This document shows positions 46,851-58,740 of a stretch of DNA of 64,000 bases, one piece after another. Source of the stretch: Streblospio benedicti (taxonomy: Eukaryota; Annelida; Polychaeta; Spionida; Spionidae); the NCBI GenBank assembly GCA_019095985.1, contig CM032660.1:35330400-35394399 (forward strand). The letters run 5' to 3'. The notes beneath the pieces are model-generated. The model searched no databases. It worked only from the letters and a program-made list of their open reading frames with translations, and had not been told where the DNA came from. The position numbers and the translations under genes are program-made. Within the stretch, counting starts at the first letter, position 1. Every line of letters begins with the position of its first letter.

Positions 46851-47815
46851 GGTATTATTTTTGAATTGGGATGGTGTCTAGAATGGTGAGTTTGGCTAGT
46901 CTTATGTCACCGCAGTCCGAGAAATGAAGGTGTAATAATCTGGATCTATTGTGTTTGGTGGCTGTTGCCTGGTATTCCACGTAATCCTGTCTTGTAATAT
47001 GTTGTTTGTATCGAATGGCCAGGCTTTGCAGGGTATATCCCACATATCCCGCAAGGCAGACATTGCATTGTATTAAATATACAATGCCTTTTGTATTACA
47101 ATTGGCGTGGTGTGGCAACCGGATCGGTTTTGGTTGCAATTGTGGGGGAGTGTCAGTGGGGAGGGGGTTTAATATGTCCACGTGTGTTGTTGTGGTGAGG
47201 TTGCCTGTGTTGCAAGCGATGCATTTTGGTTTGCCACAGGGGTGTGAACCCAGTGGTTGCTGGTTTTGTTGCATTTTCCATTTTGCAAATAGGCGGCGAA
47301 GTCTACTGTTACAATATCCCTTGTTTGTGTGACTATACCATTGTAAACATGGGGTGGGTGAAATGATTGTGTATGGAGGAGGCTGCGTGTGTCCGTAGGT
47401 TTACGGTAAACCTTGGTGTCCAAGAGGCCTGTATTTTGAAAGCCAGGGCCCTTGAAGATAGTAACATCCAAGAAGTTAATTTGTTCTGTGGAGTGGTCAA
47501 TAGTGAATTTAATGGAACTGTTAATGCTGTTGAAGGTTTCTTGTATGTGGGTGGCTTGTTTATCGTCCCCCTGGAACACCAGAAAGATGTCATCCAGGAA
47601 TCGACAATAGTAAAGAATTGGGATGTTAATTTTGGTGAGTGCTACTTTCTCCAGTTGTGCCATAAAGATGTTGGCTAGCCTAGGAGAGTAGCAATGTCCC
47701 ATAGCAGCTCCTGATGTCTGGATGTATGGGACATTGTAGAATAGGAATGTGTTGTTGCTGAGGCACAATTGTAGTAGTTTACATGTATGTTCTATGTATG
47801 GGTTTCTTCTGAAAG
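46850..47815 (-). mobile_element. Penelope-like element, copy 1 (RT end and GIY-YIG endonuclease)
   Basis: Minus strand. RT palm-to-thumb strings: QTSGAAMGHCYSPRLANIF, YYCRFLDDIFLVFQGDD, DVTIFKGPGFQNTG and KVYRKPTDTRSLLHTQSFHP. These are followed by a GIY-YIG endonuclease region, GIVYLIQCNVCLAGYVGYTL, and a cysteine pair CGKPKCIAC. This order, RT then GIY-YIG, is diagnostic of Penelope-like retroelements. The N-terminal half is not present and the copy is broken. Confidence 0.85.
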
Positions 47816-47830
47816 GTCTCGGGTTCAATC

Positions 47831-49400
47831 CCCGACATCACCACCATTATGGGAGGAGACATCTGGTTGTCTTTATTATGATTTATTTCTTACTATAAGA
47901 TGTTAGGATTGATGTAGCTCTTTAATATCAATTATATTAAACGCTATGTTGAAAGGATATGAGTCCAATCTGAGTGCACAAACAACTGTATCCAAGTTAT
48001 AATTTTATTGTCTATCATCACATGAAACTATTATCTATTGACTATTGACTATTGAATGATTTTTACTGAGCCACGTAAAAAACCCTCATTATTGGGTAGT
48101 ACATTTCCTATATTCACTACTTCATATAGGGTGAATCGTTCGTTTAGTTCTACTAATGGAATTGGTGTATGAACGAGTAGGGCATCCTTAAAAATTGATG
48201 CTGATGTTCCCGGAAGGGTGTACAGTTTATGAATACTCGATTTGTCCGATATGGGCCTAAGACCAGAATTATTGCTAACCAGTAACTTTTTGACATCACC
48301 AATCGCGCTTGCAATATTATCAATGGTAACAAAAGAATGAGGGAGGTAACCCCTGCGTAAGTTATCAAATGCAGTGAGCCACTGTTTATAGAAATTTTCC
48401 ATTCTTATTTGGGCTGTGTAACGATTTTCCATTGTTATAAGATTATGTACAATAGTTTCACGATAATCGTTTATCTTAACATAAGATTCCAGAAAGTTTA
48501 TTGCCTCTGATTGGCGGATTATTGCCTTTCTATAGGATGCCTGTAGGCTAATGGACTGATTCATAGTTTTCCATATTGTGTTAATTCTATCATCAACTAC
48601 CGTTGTTACATTGTCCAGAAGGGAGTGGAATGATCCGATGTTTTGTTTTAATTCTTGGGTCCTTCTGAAGTTTCTTTTTACGAATTCTTGTATTGCCTGT
48701 GCCTGCGGGACAGTTGAAAGTCCAAAAAGACGCCCTGTGGAGTTTGAGAAGAAAAGTGATACAATTGATTATGACTATAATGTCAAAATGGGTGTATTGT
48801 TTTAGTTTATGATGTAAGGGAAATTGTCGTGTAATATCTTTTGTCATAATATATTTTGTAATAGGCCAAATAGTAGTTTTCTTACCAAAAAAGTCTCCAA
48901 CTGGTTGTAAAAATGTGGATCTCTTGCGTCCATCTTCAACTTAAAACAGATTCATCATATTATAGTAACAAAGAAAGCTGTTAGTCAATGCCGATATGAC
49001 TTAAAAGTACAGTCTAAATACATATATAATCTAGGGTTATCGCTTCATTTCAACCTCACATCACATTTAGACTTTGATGCAAGCAGCAAATTGTTGCAGG
49101 AGCCGGTAAGGCTAGACATTCCTGAGTTTGAAGATTTAAAATCGCACATTCGTGAAAATAAACTACATGACAAAGATTTACAGCTAGAAATGTCTGAACT
49201 CGTACGTAGGTCTTATATGGGTACAAGTGTCGATGAAGAACCATATCAAAGTATACTAGATTTTGGCTTAAACTTTACAATCGTTGACATACTACTATGG
49301 TCAGCAATTTTTGTAACACTAATAATGTCAGGTTTTGCTCATTATAGAATAAATACACTCATTGCAAATGTTTGGGAGGGGTTCTTTATTAGTTGATGTC
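47831..49400. mobile_element. Env-F-type envelope fossil, rearranged, between two Penelope-like copies
   Basis: A minus-strand block (48049-48790) resembles the fusion-subunit core of insect-type F envelope proteins carried by some Ty3/gypsy and BEL elements (LRRGYLPHSFVTIDN, FTLYEVVNIG). A plus-strand block (49091-49396) has a juxtamembrane helix and a membrane segment (ILLWSAIFVTLIMSG) like the envelope C-terminal end. Their opposite orientations show that the locus was rearranged. No gag, pol or LTR was recognised, so only an old, broken relic is claimed. Confidence 0.5.
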
Positions 49401-49414
49401 TTTTTATTATTATT

Positions 49415-50400
49415 TTTTTGAATTGGGATGGTGTCTAGAATGGTGAGTTTGGCTAGTCTTATGTCACCGCAGTCCGAGAAATGAAGGTGTAATAATCTGG
49501 ATCAATTGTGTTTGGTGGCTGCTGCCTGGTATTCCACGTAATCCTGTCTTGTAATATGTTGTTTGTATCGAATGGCCAGGCTTTGCAGGGTATATCCCAC
49601 ATATCCCGCAAGGCAGACATTGCATTGTATTAAATATACAATGCCTTTTGTATTACAATTGGCGTGGTGTGGCAACCGGATCGGTTTTGGTTGCAATTGT
49701 GGGGGAGTGTCAGTGGGGAGGGGGTTTAATATGTCCACGTGTGCTGTTGTGGTGAGGTTGCCTGTGTTGTAAGCGATGCATTTTGGTTTGCCACAGGGGT
49801 GTGAACCCAGTGGTTGCTGGTTTTGTTGGATTTTCCATTTTACGAATAGGCGGCGAAGTCTACTGTTACAATATCCCCTTGTTTTGAGTGTTTTGAATAG
49901 GGATTTGACCTCCTGGGTGAACTGTGAGTGAGATGAACAGATTCTGTTGTATCTAATAAGTTGGGATTTGACTATACCATTGTAAACATGGGGTGGGTGA
50001 AATGATTGTGTATGGAGGAGGCTGCGTGTGTCCGTAGGTTTTCGGTAAACCTTGGTGTCCAAGAGGCCTGTATTTTGAAAGCCAGGGCCCTTGAAGATAG
50101 TAACATCCAATAAGTTAATTTGTTCTGTGGAGTGGTCAATAGTGAATTTAATGGAACTGTTGCTACTTTCTCCAGTTGTGCCATAAAGATGTTAGCTAGC
50201 CTAGGAGAGTAGCAATGTCCCATAGCAGCTCCTGATGTCTGGATGTATGGGACATTGTAGAATAGGAATGTGTTGTTGCTGAGGCACAATTGTAGTAGTT
50301 TACATGTATGTTCTATGTATGGGTTTTCTGTGTCTATGTTGTAGTGTTGTGCCATTGCCATTACCATTGTTTGAATATTATTTGAAGTTAGATTTTCCAT
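49415..50400 (-). mobile_element. Penelope-like element, copy 2
   Basis: Minus strand, same parts as copy 1 and nearly identical to it over most of the length (QTSGAAMGHCYSPRLANIF, KPTDTRSLLHTQSFHPPHVY, GIVYLIQCNVCLAGYVGYTL). It reaches further upstream than copy 1, to MENLTSNNIQTMVMAMAQHY near 50400. Both copies are in the same orientation, as in the partial tandems that Penelope-like elements often form. Broken. Confidence 0.85.
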
Positions 50401-50690
50401 TTATTTAAACCTTTATTTAAATGTAACTGAAAATCATAGAAAATACAAATTATTACTCATATAAGTTTGACTAAATATGAAGAAGTAAAAGAACTAAGAA
50501 ATTAAATATGTGTAATATCTGATTGTTTGGAAATTTGCACTTTAATAGAATTTGAATCAGAATGGAAAAAAAATGACAAAGCTCCTGAAAGTATTACACA
50601 TTATTTTTAACAGTATTACAAGTATTAGAAAATTATGCATAAGTACATATAGTATTGGAGAGAAGGCAAGCCAATTTATAGTCTATGAAT
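50401..50690. repeat. Region upstream of Penelope-like copy 2, repeated at 41.5 kb
   Basis: AACTGAAAATCATAGAAAAT through GGCAAGCCAATTT matches 41484-41757. It is probably the element's own untranslated or pseudo-LTR part. Confidence 0.6.
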
Positions 50691-50738
50691 TCCTTCATTC
50701 TTGTTTTTTCATTTCAATATCATTCTTGTTTGCACTTT

Positions 50739-51190
50739 TTATTTCATTGCTACCTTACTCTGATCAGATACTATTATTACAATCTCTCCTCTATCCTGAT
50801 CATCGGTCCAATTCACTAGGTAATCATCAGAGCCTGCAATATCTTCATAAAATATGCATTGAAGTGTGTGTATCCATACAAAGAACTGATCTCCGTTGGT
50901 CTTGAACGTTCCACACTTCATTAGTGTTGTACTATCGACTGACCATCTCAAACAGAATTTGCTTTCTATTGGAGCTGTTACCTCCTGCATATGAGAATTT
51001 CTCACAATGCTTTTTTCTATCAAATGTTAAACCAGTCTGTTGCATGTATTCATTTTCTACGCTGCCATTTTTTATAAAAAGTAGCAAATTCGTCGATCTT
51101 GTAGAATCAGAAGACATCACTCTTATTGGGATTACATTGTATCTTTGATTGTATGGTATTCTGTTAGTTGATGATAATACAATCATTTGG
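50739..51190 (-). other. Possible PB1-domain-like coding remnant
   Basis: Two overlapping minus-strand frames. One reads DDYLVNWTDDQDRGEIVIIV and SDQSKVAMK, which looks like the acidic OPCA end of a PB1 domain (Y-L-x-W-x-D-D-D-G-E-x-I-x-I-x-S-D). The other covers 50932-51186 without a known match. Weak evidence; it may be the N-terminal part of a transposon protein. Confidence 0.3.
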
Positions 51191-51420
51191 AATATACCAG
51201 TACCGTGTTATTCATGCACATGAATGGGATAATGCCCAAAACATCACAATCAAAGTCACGTACACAAAGTGCTTGTGAAGGGAATGACATATCACCCTTG
51301 TGAGAATAAAATGTAGACAATAAAGATAATTTAGTTTAAAACTCTTAAAGTTTATTTTGCTGCAATATAATATGTATAGTATTTTGCAAATTTGACATAT
51401 GCATGCACACAAACATACAC

Positions 51421-52100
51421 AGAGTTGCCAACATTGGAAATTAAAAAAACAGTATATCAGATGAAAAAAACAGTATTTTGAGCACAAAAAAACAGTATAT
51501 TTCAAAAAACAACTTTTTATTTATTAAAAATACAGCATAATACACTAAGACTGTCATAATGTCCATTTTATGATTTAACACACAATACAAAGTATTAAAA
51601 TAAAAATAACATGTTCTTCAGAATAATGTCATTTGCAGGTATTTACTATTTGCAGCATATGTTGCACTTTTAGCCTTCTTTAACAACTCATCATCATACT
51701 GTTGATTGAAACAACTGTTTCCATAAGTAGCTACTTTTCTCAAAAGCAGTTTGTCTAGGGTGTCAATGGACATATTAGCCCTGAACTCATTTAGATTTTT
51801 CCCAACAACTGAGAAAATCCTCTCACAATCACTGTTTGAGTGAAAAATGGTCAAAATTGACAGCATAAATTTGGCCAAATGAGGAAACAAATGACTGTCA
51901 ATCAGACTTTTCAATTTCAAAATTTTTGAACCAGGCAGTATCCATTTCTTTATTCTCTAGGATGTCTTTTGGCAGTGTGAAAGACTGGTATTTCAGAAAC
52001 TCTGATTCCAGATCATCTATTGAGGTTTCATGAAGCAAAGAGGGAAATTTATTAACAAAAAATTCAATGCTGTCAAAGCTACTAGTTGCTTGGTTTTTAA
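51421..52100 (-). mobile_element. hAT transposon 3' end
   Basis: Begins with the hAT terminus CAGAGTTGCCAACATTGGAA, the same type as at 28999. The minus-strand ORF 51618-51920 has HLAKFMLSILTIFHSNSDCE and RIFSVVGKNLNEFRANMSID, the C-terminal dimerisation block. Only this end is recognisable. Confidence 0.75.
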
Positions 52101-52368
52101 TGTCTGCAACTTAAGCATGCTCCAGGATTTCCTCTTTGAATGGCAGCTTTGCCCGAAGTTTTTCAACTGCTGATATATAGAACTTCAACACCTTCATATT
52201 GAATTTTGTCAGATCAAATTTTTTTTTCACCATGTAGGCACTTTGAAGTTTAAGATCTTTGGGTGTTTCTATAAAAACTTCGGAGCAGTCGATGATTGAT
52301 CGTATGCCTGGAATGTGTCGGTATCGGTGTGGTTTGGTGTTGTGAACATGTTCTTCTTAACAAAATTT

Positions 52369-53005
52369 TCAACATAAAGTATGTATTTTGATGAAAGTAT
52401 TTTTGGTTGGTATTCCTGTATAAAACAAAGTATCTGTGTCATTTTTAAGGTATTTAGACAACAATGGTGAATTTGGTGTAACCGTTTTTTTTTTTATTAC
52501 ACTTTGGGTTTTTAGATTACTTAGTTCTTGAAGGATCACTGATTTTTCTTGCTCGAGAGTTGCTATTTTGAGTTTTAAAGTACGTATTACATTGAAGAGA
52601 ACAAAAATTAGAAATTTCATCACAAGAAAAGTACAATTGGTATTGTTTGTTGAACTAGGTTCATTGCTGATACACGTAGGTTCATTACTAGTCATTTTAG
52701 TGGCACCTACATCTGCTGAGTTTGTCTCAGCAAGCTTCAATTTCTCATTAGCACCTTGAACCTTGATATCTTGAAGCAACTTTTTTAGCACATAGATAAC
52801 TATTTTTTATTGATTGCTTTTGTTTCATTTCCTCAATCTCTTTAACCGTCATCTTCAAAACCTTATCTCCAGCAGTGTCAAGTAGACTATCACAGAGGAG
52901 GTCAATAAACCTCCCATCACCACAAGCTTCATTTAAACTACTCATTACCTGCTCAACTTTATGAGACTTTGAGTCCCTCGGAGCATAATGAAATCGGGCT
53001 TGCAT
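52369..53005 (-). mobile_element. ISL2EU/THAP-type transposase N-terminal fragment
   Basis: Minus strand, two frames with a shift near 52790: MQARFHYAPRDSKSHKVEQV, then a coiled coil (RTLKLKIATLEQEKSVILQE), then TPNSPLLSKYLKNDTDTLFY and TGIPTKNTFIKIHTL. The last part matches the start of the DDE_Tnp_4 region in THAP-type ISL2EU transposases (compare HFYTGLQNYDKFLMVLHTLG at 59.9 kb). The catalytic region is absent. Confidence 0.55.
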
Positions 53006-54220
53006 ATCAAGATCGTTAATCAGGAAACTTCAGGGTCATACGAAGGCGTACCATTGCCTCACTTGTCCCAAACACCTGGACCAGCGTCTGTTGTTTGAAT
53101 GTCTATTGGACGATGTTGTGGTACCAGTTGTGCAAGAGCAGTGAGACTATTAGATACTGTTTCAGCACACTCCTGATTCCATCTACAAATATGGAAGCAC
53201 CAATTTTTTGTGTCAATATGTAGATTTAACTTGTTAATTATTGAACAGAGGTCAACTGGACAAATATGTTGATTTTGTATAAATACATTTGCACATAAAG
53301 TAATCTTCTGTGAAGTGTCTGGATTCTGAGTTTCTCCCGTTCAAAATGCAAAGTATCGTCAATTGCAAGTGAATAATCATCTGCGATAGTCATCATAGAA
53401 AACTGTTTCAACGAATCACGTGCAGGAAAACATATCCATTTTTCACACTTCTGTTGCAGTTTTCTACTCCTGTACCATCCAACTCATGTTCTTCTGGATA
53501 TGAGAGTCTGTCATGGTACATATTATTTGCCCAATTAGTTGCTGAGCTTGATTTTTTCAGTATGACTTAGGTTTAACATGTACACTTATTTTAGCACCTG
53601 TCAATGCGAACACATCCCTGTTTTGAACTTGTGCTTCTGCCATGTCTTTCATAATCAGTGTAACACCAGGGCATATATAGCCTTCTTTTTGTGAATGAAA
53701 ATAATTTGTTTTATAGGAAAAACAAATTATTTTTTTCTGGACACATATACAAACAAACTATTTTTTTTTGGGACATATGCAGAAACAAACTATTTATTTC
53801 AAAAAAAGACCTAGCCCCCCCTGATGTTTGTCTGGACCGCCCCTTAGAAAACAAAAGCGAACTTGTAAACAGGTTTGATAGATGTGGGGTTTTTTTTCAC
53901 CTCCCATTTAACGGCCCTCCCGTGTAACCGCCCACCCCCCATTTTGAGAAAATTTCCATCTAACCGGCGCTTGGATGGTCGTATACGGTACATAGAAATA
54001 CTAATGTGCTGACAGCAAGTTCAGAACTATACATTTTCAATCATAACTAAAAAATGATAATGAATATCAAAATAAAAATTATAGGAATGAAACGCTATTT
54101 TTTTGCCGGATCTACATCGCAATTTTGATTATTCTGATTGGTCTACATAATAGTGAACACTTACATGAAAATGGCATTTTTCCAGTGTCTGAGAGACAGT
54201 CAGACATTTTGAACAAGTCA
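53006..54220. other. No supported gene; short AT/CT repeats
   Basis: Up to about 53700 the minus strand has short open stretches that may belong to the fragment at left. At 53695-53810 a loosely repeated ACAAACTATTTTTTTTTGG unit occurs about three times. C-rich and T-rich runs follow at 53813-53945. Confidence 0.4.
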
Positions 54221-54378
54221 AAATTGGGGATTAGGTACCATGATTGGAAGAGCCAAGTTTGTTTATATTTTTGATTAGCATACACATTCATGTATCACCA
54301 ATTATGTGACTATCCATGTGTATGCAAATCAAAAATATAAACTTGGCTGTTCAAATCATTGTACCTAATCCCCAATTT
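54221..54378. repeat. Near-perfect hairpin element, 158 bp
   Basis: AAATTGGGGATTAGGTAC at the left end and GTACCTAATCCCCAATTT at the right end are exact inverses. The arms continue for about 65 bases with few mismatches (GCCAAGTTTGTTTATATTTT inside). The loop is about 25 bases. No target duplication was seen. It is a foldback or MITE with well-preserved arms. Confidence 0.85.
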
Positions 54379-54389
54379 GTTGTATTCAG

Positions 54390-54605
54390 AAAGGATTTTG
54401 TGGAAACTGGTTGATCTGTGATCCATTATTGTCCAGTGTCTGGCCACATTCTGGATGTGGCTGCTCATGTCTTTGTGGCTGATTGTTTAGAGATGGTAAC
54501 ATTACACTGTAGGGCGTGCTGCTGCCAAGTGTGGGATTTCCTCTTTGCTGCTCACTCTGATCTGCAGTGGTTGAATCTGCTTGGATCTCCACTCCATTAA
54601 TACAA
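54390..54605 (-). repeat. Module A, copy 1, of the modular block
   Basis: The 215-base module starts GGATTTTGTGGAAACTGGTT and ends CTCCACTCCATTAATACAAG. On the minus strand it encodes INGVEIQADSTTADQSEQQR. Full copies recur at 57642-57857 and 58497-58718, with partial copies at 57450, 57941 and 58306. Confidence 0.75.
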
Positions 54606-55034
54606 GTGTATTTTCTTTTCTCTTTTTTTTTTCGTTGCATTTTTTTTTACACTACTTTTCTGGCCCTTGAGGATAAAAAACCCAAAAAGACTGTCCGTGT
54701 GTGTGTTGTCTTCCCGTTCCGGGGTCACTGGTCAGTGGCGAACTGCGATCTTCTAATCGTATTGTGTCAAAATTTTGAAAAATGAAAAATTTGGCGGTCA
54801 ACGGTCTGTAGTTGGCGGTCTCTATGTCTCTTGTCTCAGTCATTATATTACGTCAGTATTCAGTCAGTTAACTATCATGTCTCTGGTTAGGGGCATTTAG
54901 TCATTAAAACAAAACTAGTTCAATATGTCGGCAGCTAGCCACTCTGTTCACAATCGTCTTGTGTCTACTGTCAGTCCGTTAGTCCGTGGTCTCCTCAGAA
55001 GGGGTGCGCCTGGGACAGAGCTGGCGCCCCAACT

Positions 55035-55664
55035 CTAATTGCTCCGGCTGGTGGAGCCGCCGCTGGTGCCACAAAAGCCGGGGGCAAAGGCGCTCTTCCT
55101 TCCGTACTTGGACTTGGTAGATGGCAAAATGACGGGCGTCTGGGGATGCACTACAGGTGCGCCAAACACTATTGGCACTGGCAGAGGAGCTGCAGCTGCC
55201 TGGTTCCCAAAGGGCGAGGGCAAAGCCCCTACAATCAAAGGTGATTGCCAGGCTGGGGGTGCCTGCCTCATTATGTCTTCTCCCATCCGGCAGTGACTCT
55301 CCCGGATAAAGAGCTGCCGCTCTTGCTGATCCATGGCCTCTTGTCTTGTTGCCATCTTATTTTCCTTACCTTGCAACTCTGCCAGCTTTCTGGTAACCTC
55401 TTGTTGGTTCACTCTCACTTGCTCCCGTTGGAGCCCGAACTCCCTGTTTAGGTCGGACTGGAGGCGCAGGGCCGCGTCCAAATCTAACCTCTGTCGTTCC
55501 AGTGCCTCCTGTCGCATCCTCTCCTCCCTCTCCTCGGCGAACTCTGAGAGGTCGCGTAAGCCTCTACCCCACCTTCTCTCCACTGCGGGGTTCCACCCCC
55601 AATCCGATGAACTCACGTCCCTCCGGGTGGTCAGGTCCTGCCTGGACCACCACGTCCCCTTCAC
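55035..55664 (-). CDS. Coiled-coil protein ORF, about 209 residues, unrecognised
   Basis: Minus strand. A long coiled coil (EEREERMRQEALERQRLDLD, LQGKENKMATRQEAMDQQER) is followed by a proline-rich tail and a Lys/Arg/Ser/Gly-rich end (SKYGRKSAFAPGF, GTSGGSTSRSN). A preceding acidic stretch (ILGWIEVSSSESEGDVVVQ) is open at 55660-55794 in another frame, perhaps an upstream exon. The layout resembles gag- or ORF1-like proteins of retroelements, but no RNA-binding knuckle or pol is nearby, so the family is left open. Confidence 0.45.
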   Translation of the reverse strand: MKGTWWSRQDLTTRRDVSSSDWGWNPAVERRWGRGLRDLSEFAEEREERMRQEALERQRLDLDAALRLQSDLNREFGLQREQVRVNQQEVTRKLAELQGKENKMATRQEAMDQQERQLFIRESHCRMGEDIMRQAPPAWQSPLIVGALPSPFGNQAAAAPLPVPIVFGAPVVHPQTPVILPSTKSKYGRKSAFAPGFCGTSGGSTSRSN

Positions 55665-55979
55665 TTTCTGAGGAGGAAACCTCTATCCATCCCAGGATAC
55701 CGTAGTGATCTACGCTTTCTTGGGCCCTAATCTGTAACCGACAAAAAATAGCTATTTGAATTTTGGGGCCTGGACTATTTGCTCTATATGCCATAAGAAA
55801 GTTTCCTCTGGATTTAATTTATTCATTTGTAACTACAACTAATCGCCCCATGTGAGTAAATAATCCATGAGTTACTGAAATACTTCCATTTTAATCTTCA
55901 AAGCCCCCTTTTACGTATCTTTGGTTGGACAGTATCATTTAGACTTTAGTTTCTCACCGAGTTTAATTGCTCCTTCTTA

Positions 55980-58740
55980 CGCGAGTACAAGGAAATTTCA
56001 TCACACAAGAATAGATTTCTACTGTGGCAAATCAAAATCAAATGTGGCTGTATTCCTAACCATAGAAAAAAAACTTACTATTAAAGCTGATTGTCCCTCA
56101 ACCCAAATGAAAAAATCCACAGAACATTTAGAAAAGTCAAGTTGTTCAAGATATTTTTCTTCTGTGAAATTGTTCAAGATATTTTTCTTCTGTGAAATGT
56201 TCGGAGCTGTATCTTTCACAACACAGGAAAGAGCTGAATGTTAAGGGGGTGGGTTTGTGGAAAGGGTTGACATAAGTGTTGATAGGCTAATAGTCTCAAA
56301 GGTCATAGCAGAAATGAAATCTGAAAATACAAAACACATCCACCAAGAACAAAGAAGAAAGAAAGAATGATAGGTTGATTTTTTACCATAATACCAAACA
56401 AAATCATGCACATCTAATCTGGAACACTGCAAGTCAAAATTTCATGGAAATCCCTGGTATGGTAGATGATGCATTACAATGTCAAGTTTATATTCTGAAA
56501 CTAGAATCTCAAATCCTACCTAACTCTAAATCCATTGACGAATGATCCTACCATCTAAAGTGACATCTCTCCAGCATACTAAATCCAGGCGTTATCAATT
56601 TTCAAAAGCAGCCCCTGGAGTGATCATGACTGTCTACTTGACCTGGATAAGGTGCACAGAGGTCACAGAGTCAGAGACAAGTAGCGTCACCTCGAGCCGG
56701 GTGTAGGACAGAGTCAGTGTGTCGTTGGAAGCACTTCTTCAGTGAGGCGACTGAAGTCCTCACTGCATCTACCCAGACAAAAGTCTTCCGCAAAAACTTT
56801 CCAGTGTCTTTCAAAAAACAACCAAAACGCCTGATCTTGTTCCTCACACACTCCATCATCAAAGAAAAGGCAGAAAAGGGCAAAAAACTATCAACAGAAG
56901 ATGTACAAACGTCAAAAACTTTTGAAAAATTGTGAAAAGCTGCACCATCGTATTGCTGACTATGCTCTTTTCTTTTTTGATAATTCCTGAGCGTCCAGGA
57001 GTTGTTTCTCAACCGCGAGCTCATAATTTTCCATCTTTTTTGCTTCTAATTGAAGCATTTTTGCGGGCTATGCTGCTTGGGACCCACTTGCTTCAATACA
57101 TCCTGATTAATGAGTCAGTGGTGGCGAAACGTTGGATGTGGCAGTTCTTTGAGAATGAGCAATTGCAAATCCAGAGTTGCATATTGAAAAAGGTGGCCCA
57201 GAATCTTCTTTCTTTTGGAGATGGCCAATGATGGGTTACTTAGTTTGATTATGAATGGTGCTCGTTCCCATTGTGTTTCGCATTTGATGCCATTTATTCA
57301 TACCTTTATGTAATCCAGCGGATGCCATTCCATAACTCATTTGTGTGGTTTCATTTACGGTTGTTGGATGAAAATAGTTTGTTACACTTGTGACAGTAGA
57401 AAAAGAAGTAGTTGTATTGTCCCCTAATTGGAGCACTGTTGTATTGTGAAAGGATTTTGTGGAAACTGGCTGATCTGTGATCCATTATTGTCCAGTGTCT
57501 GGCCAAATTCCGGATGCCATTCCATAACTCATTTGTGTGGTTTCATTTACGGTTGTCAGTTGAAAATAGTTTGTTACATTTGTGACAGTAGAAAAAGAAG
57601 TAGTTGTATTGTCCCCTAGTTGGAGCACTGTTGTATTGAGAAAGGGTTTTGTGGAAACTAGTTGTTCTGTGATCCATTATTGTCCAGTGTCTGGCCACAT
57701 TCCGGATGTGGCTGCTCATGTCCTTGTGGCTGATTGTTTAGAGATGGTAACATTACACTGTAGGGCATGCTGCTGCCAAGTGTGGGATTTCCTCTTTGCT
57801 GCTCACTCTGATCTGCAGTGGTTGAATCTGCTTGGATCTCCACTCCATTAATACAAGAATAGATTTCCACCGTGGCAAATCAAAATCAAATGCGGCTGTA
57901 TTCCTAGCCATAAACAAAACTATTACTATTAGAGCTGATTGCTGCCAAGTGTGGGATTTCCTCTTTGCTGCTCACTCTGATCTGCAGTGGTTGAATCTGC
58001 ATGCATCTCCACTCCATTAATACAAGAATAGATTTCCACCGTGGCAAATCAAATCAAATGCGGCTGTATTCCTAGTCATAGAAAAAAAAACTAAAAAAAA
58101 AACTTTCTATTAGAGCTGATTGTCCCTCAACCCAAATGAAATAATCCACAGAACATTTACAAAAGTCAGGTAAAAATGTTCAAGATACTTTTCTTCTGTG
58201 AAATGTTCGGAGCTGAATCTTTCACGACACAGGGAAGAGCTGAATGTTGTTACACTTGTGACAGTAGAAGTGTTGTATTGTCCCCTAGTTGGAGCACTGT
58301 TGTATTGTGAAAGGATTTTGTGGAAACTGGTTGATCTGTGATCCATTATTGTCCAGTGTCTGGCCACATTCTGGATGCCATTCCATAACTCATTTGTGTG
58401 GTTTCATTTACGGTTGTTGGTTGAAAATAGTTTGTTACATATGTGACAGTAGAAAAAGAAGTAGTTGTATTGTTCCCTAGTTGGAGCGCTGTTGTACTGA
58501 GAAAGGGTTTTGTGAAAACTGGTTGATCTGTGATCCATTATTGTCCAGTGTCTGGCCACATTCCGGATGTGGCTGCTCATGTCCTTGTGGCTGATTGTTT
58601 AGAGATGGTAACATTTCACTGTAGGGCATGCTGCTGCCAAGTGTGGGATTTCCTCTTTGCTGCTCACTCTGATCTGCAGTGGTTGAATCTGCTTGGATCT
58701 CCACTCCGTTAATACAAGAATAAATTTCCGCCATTATTGT
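55980..58740 (-). repeat. Modular repeat block (modules A, B and C), possible duplicated exons
   Basis: Three kinds of module alternate. C (ATAGATTTCTACTGTGGCAA...) lies at about 56008-56230, 57856-57935 and 58024-58240. B (CATAACTCATTTGTGTGGTT...) lies at about 57315-57452, 57515-57645 and 58375-58500. A is listed at 54390. The minus strand keeps partly open frames: MAEIYSCINGVEIQADSTTA from 58734 in A, and TTTSFSTVTSVTNYFHPTTV then NETTQMSYGMAS in B. Frames differ between A and B, so if this is a gene it would need introns between modules. The protein is Asn/Gln/Ser/Thr-rich and I do not recognise it. Confidence 0.6.
56560..57235. other. Non-modular insert inside the modular block
   Basis: Open frames of about 100 codons lie on both strands (56671-57024 minus; 56717-56935 and 56932-57231 plus) and have no family I know. 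Only one strand can be real, and neither is preferred. It separates module C copy 1 from the first module B. Confidence 0.35.

Noticed and set aside
47813-47845. tRNA 3' end (GGTTCAATCCCCGACATCAC)
   Set aside because: B-box-like word only, at the edge of Penelope-like copy 1; no 5' half. It may be a SINE scrap.
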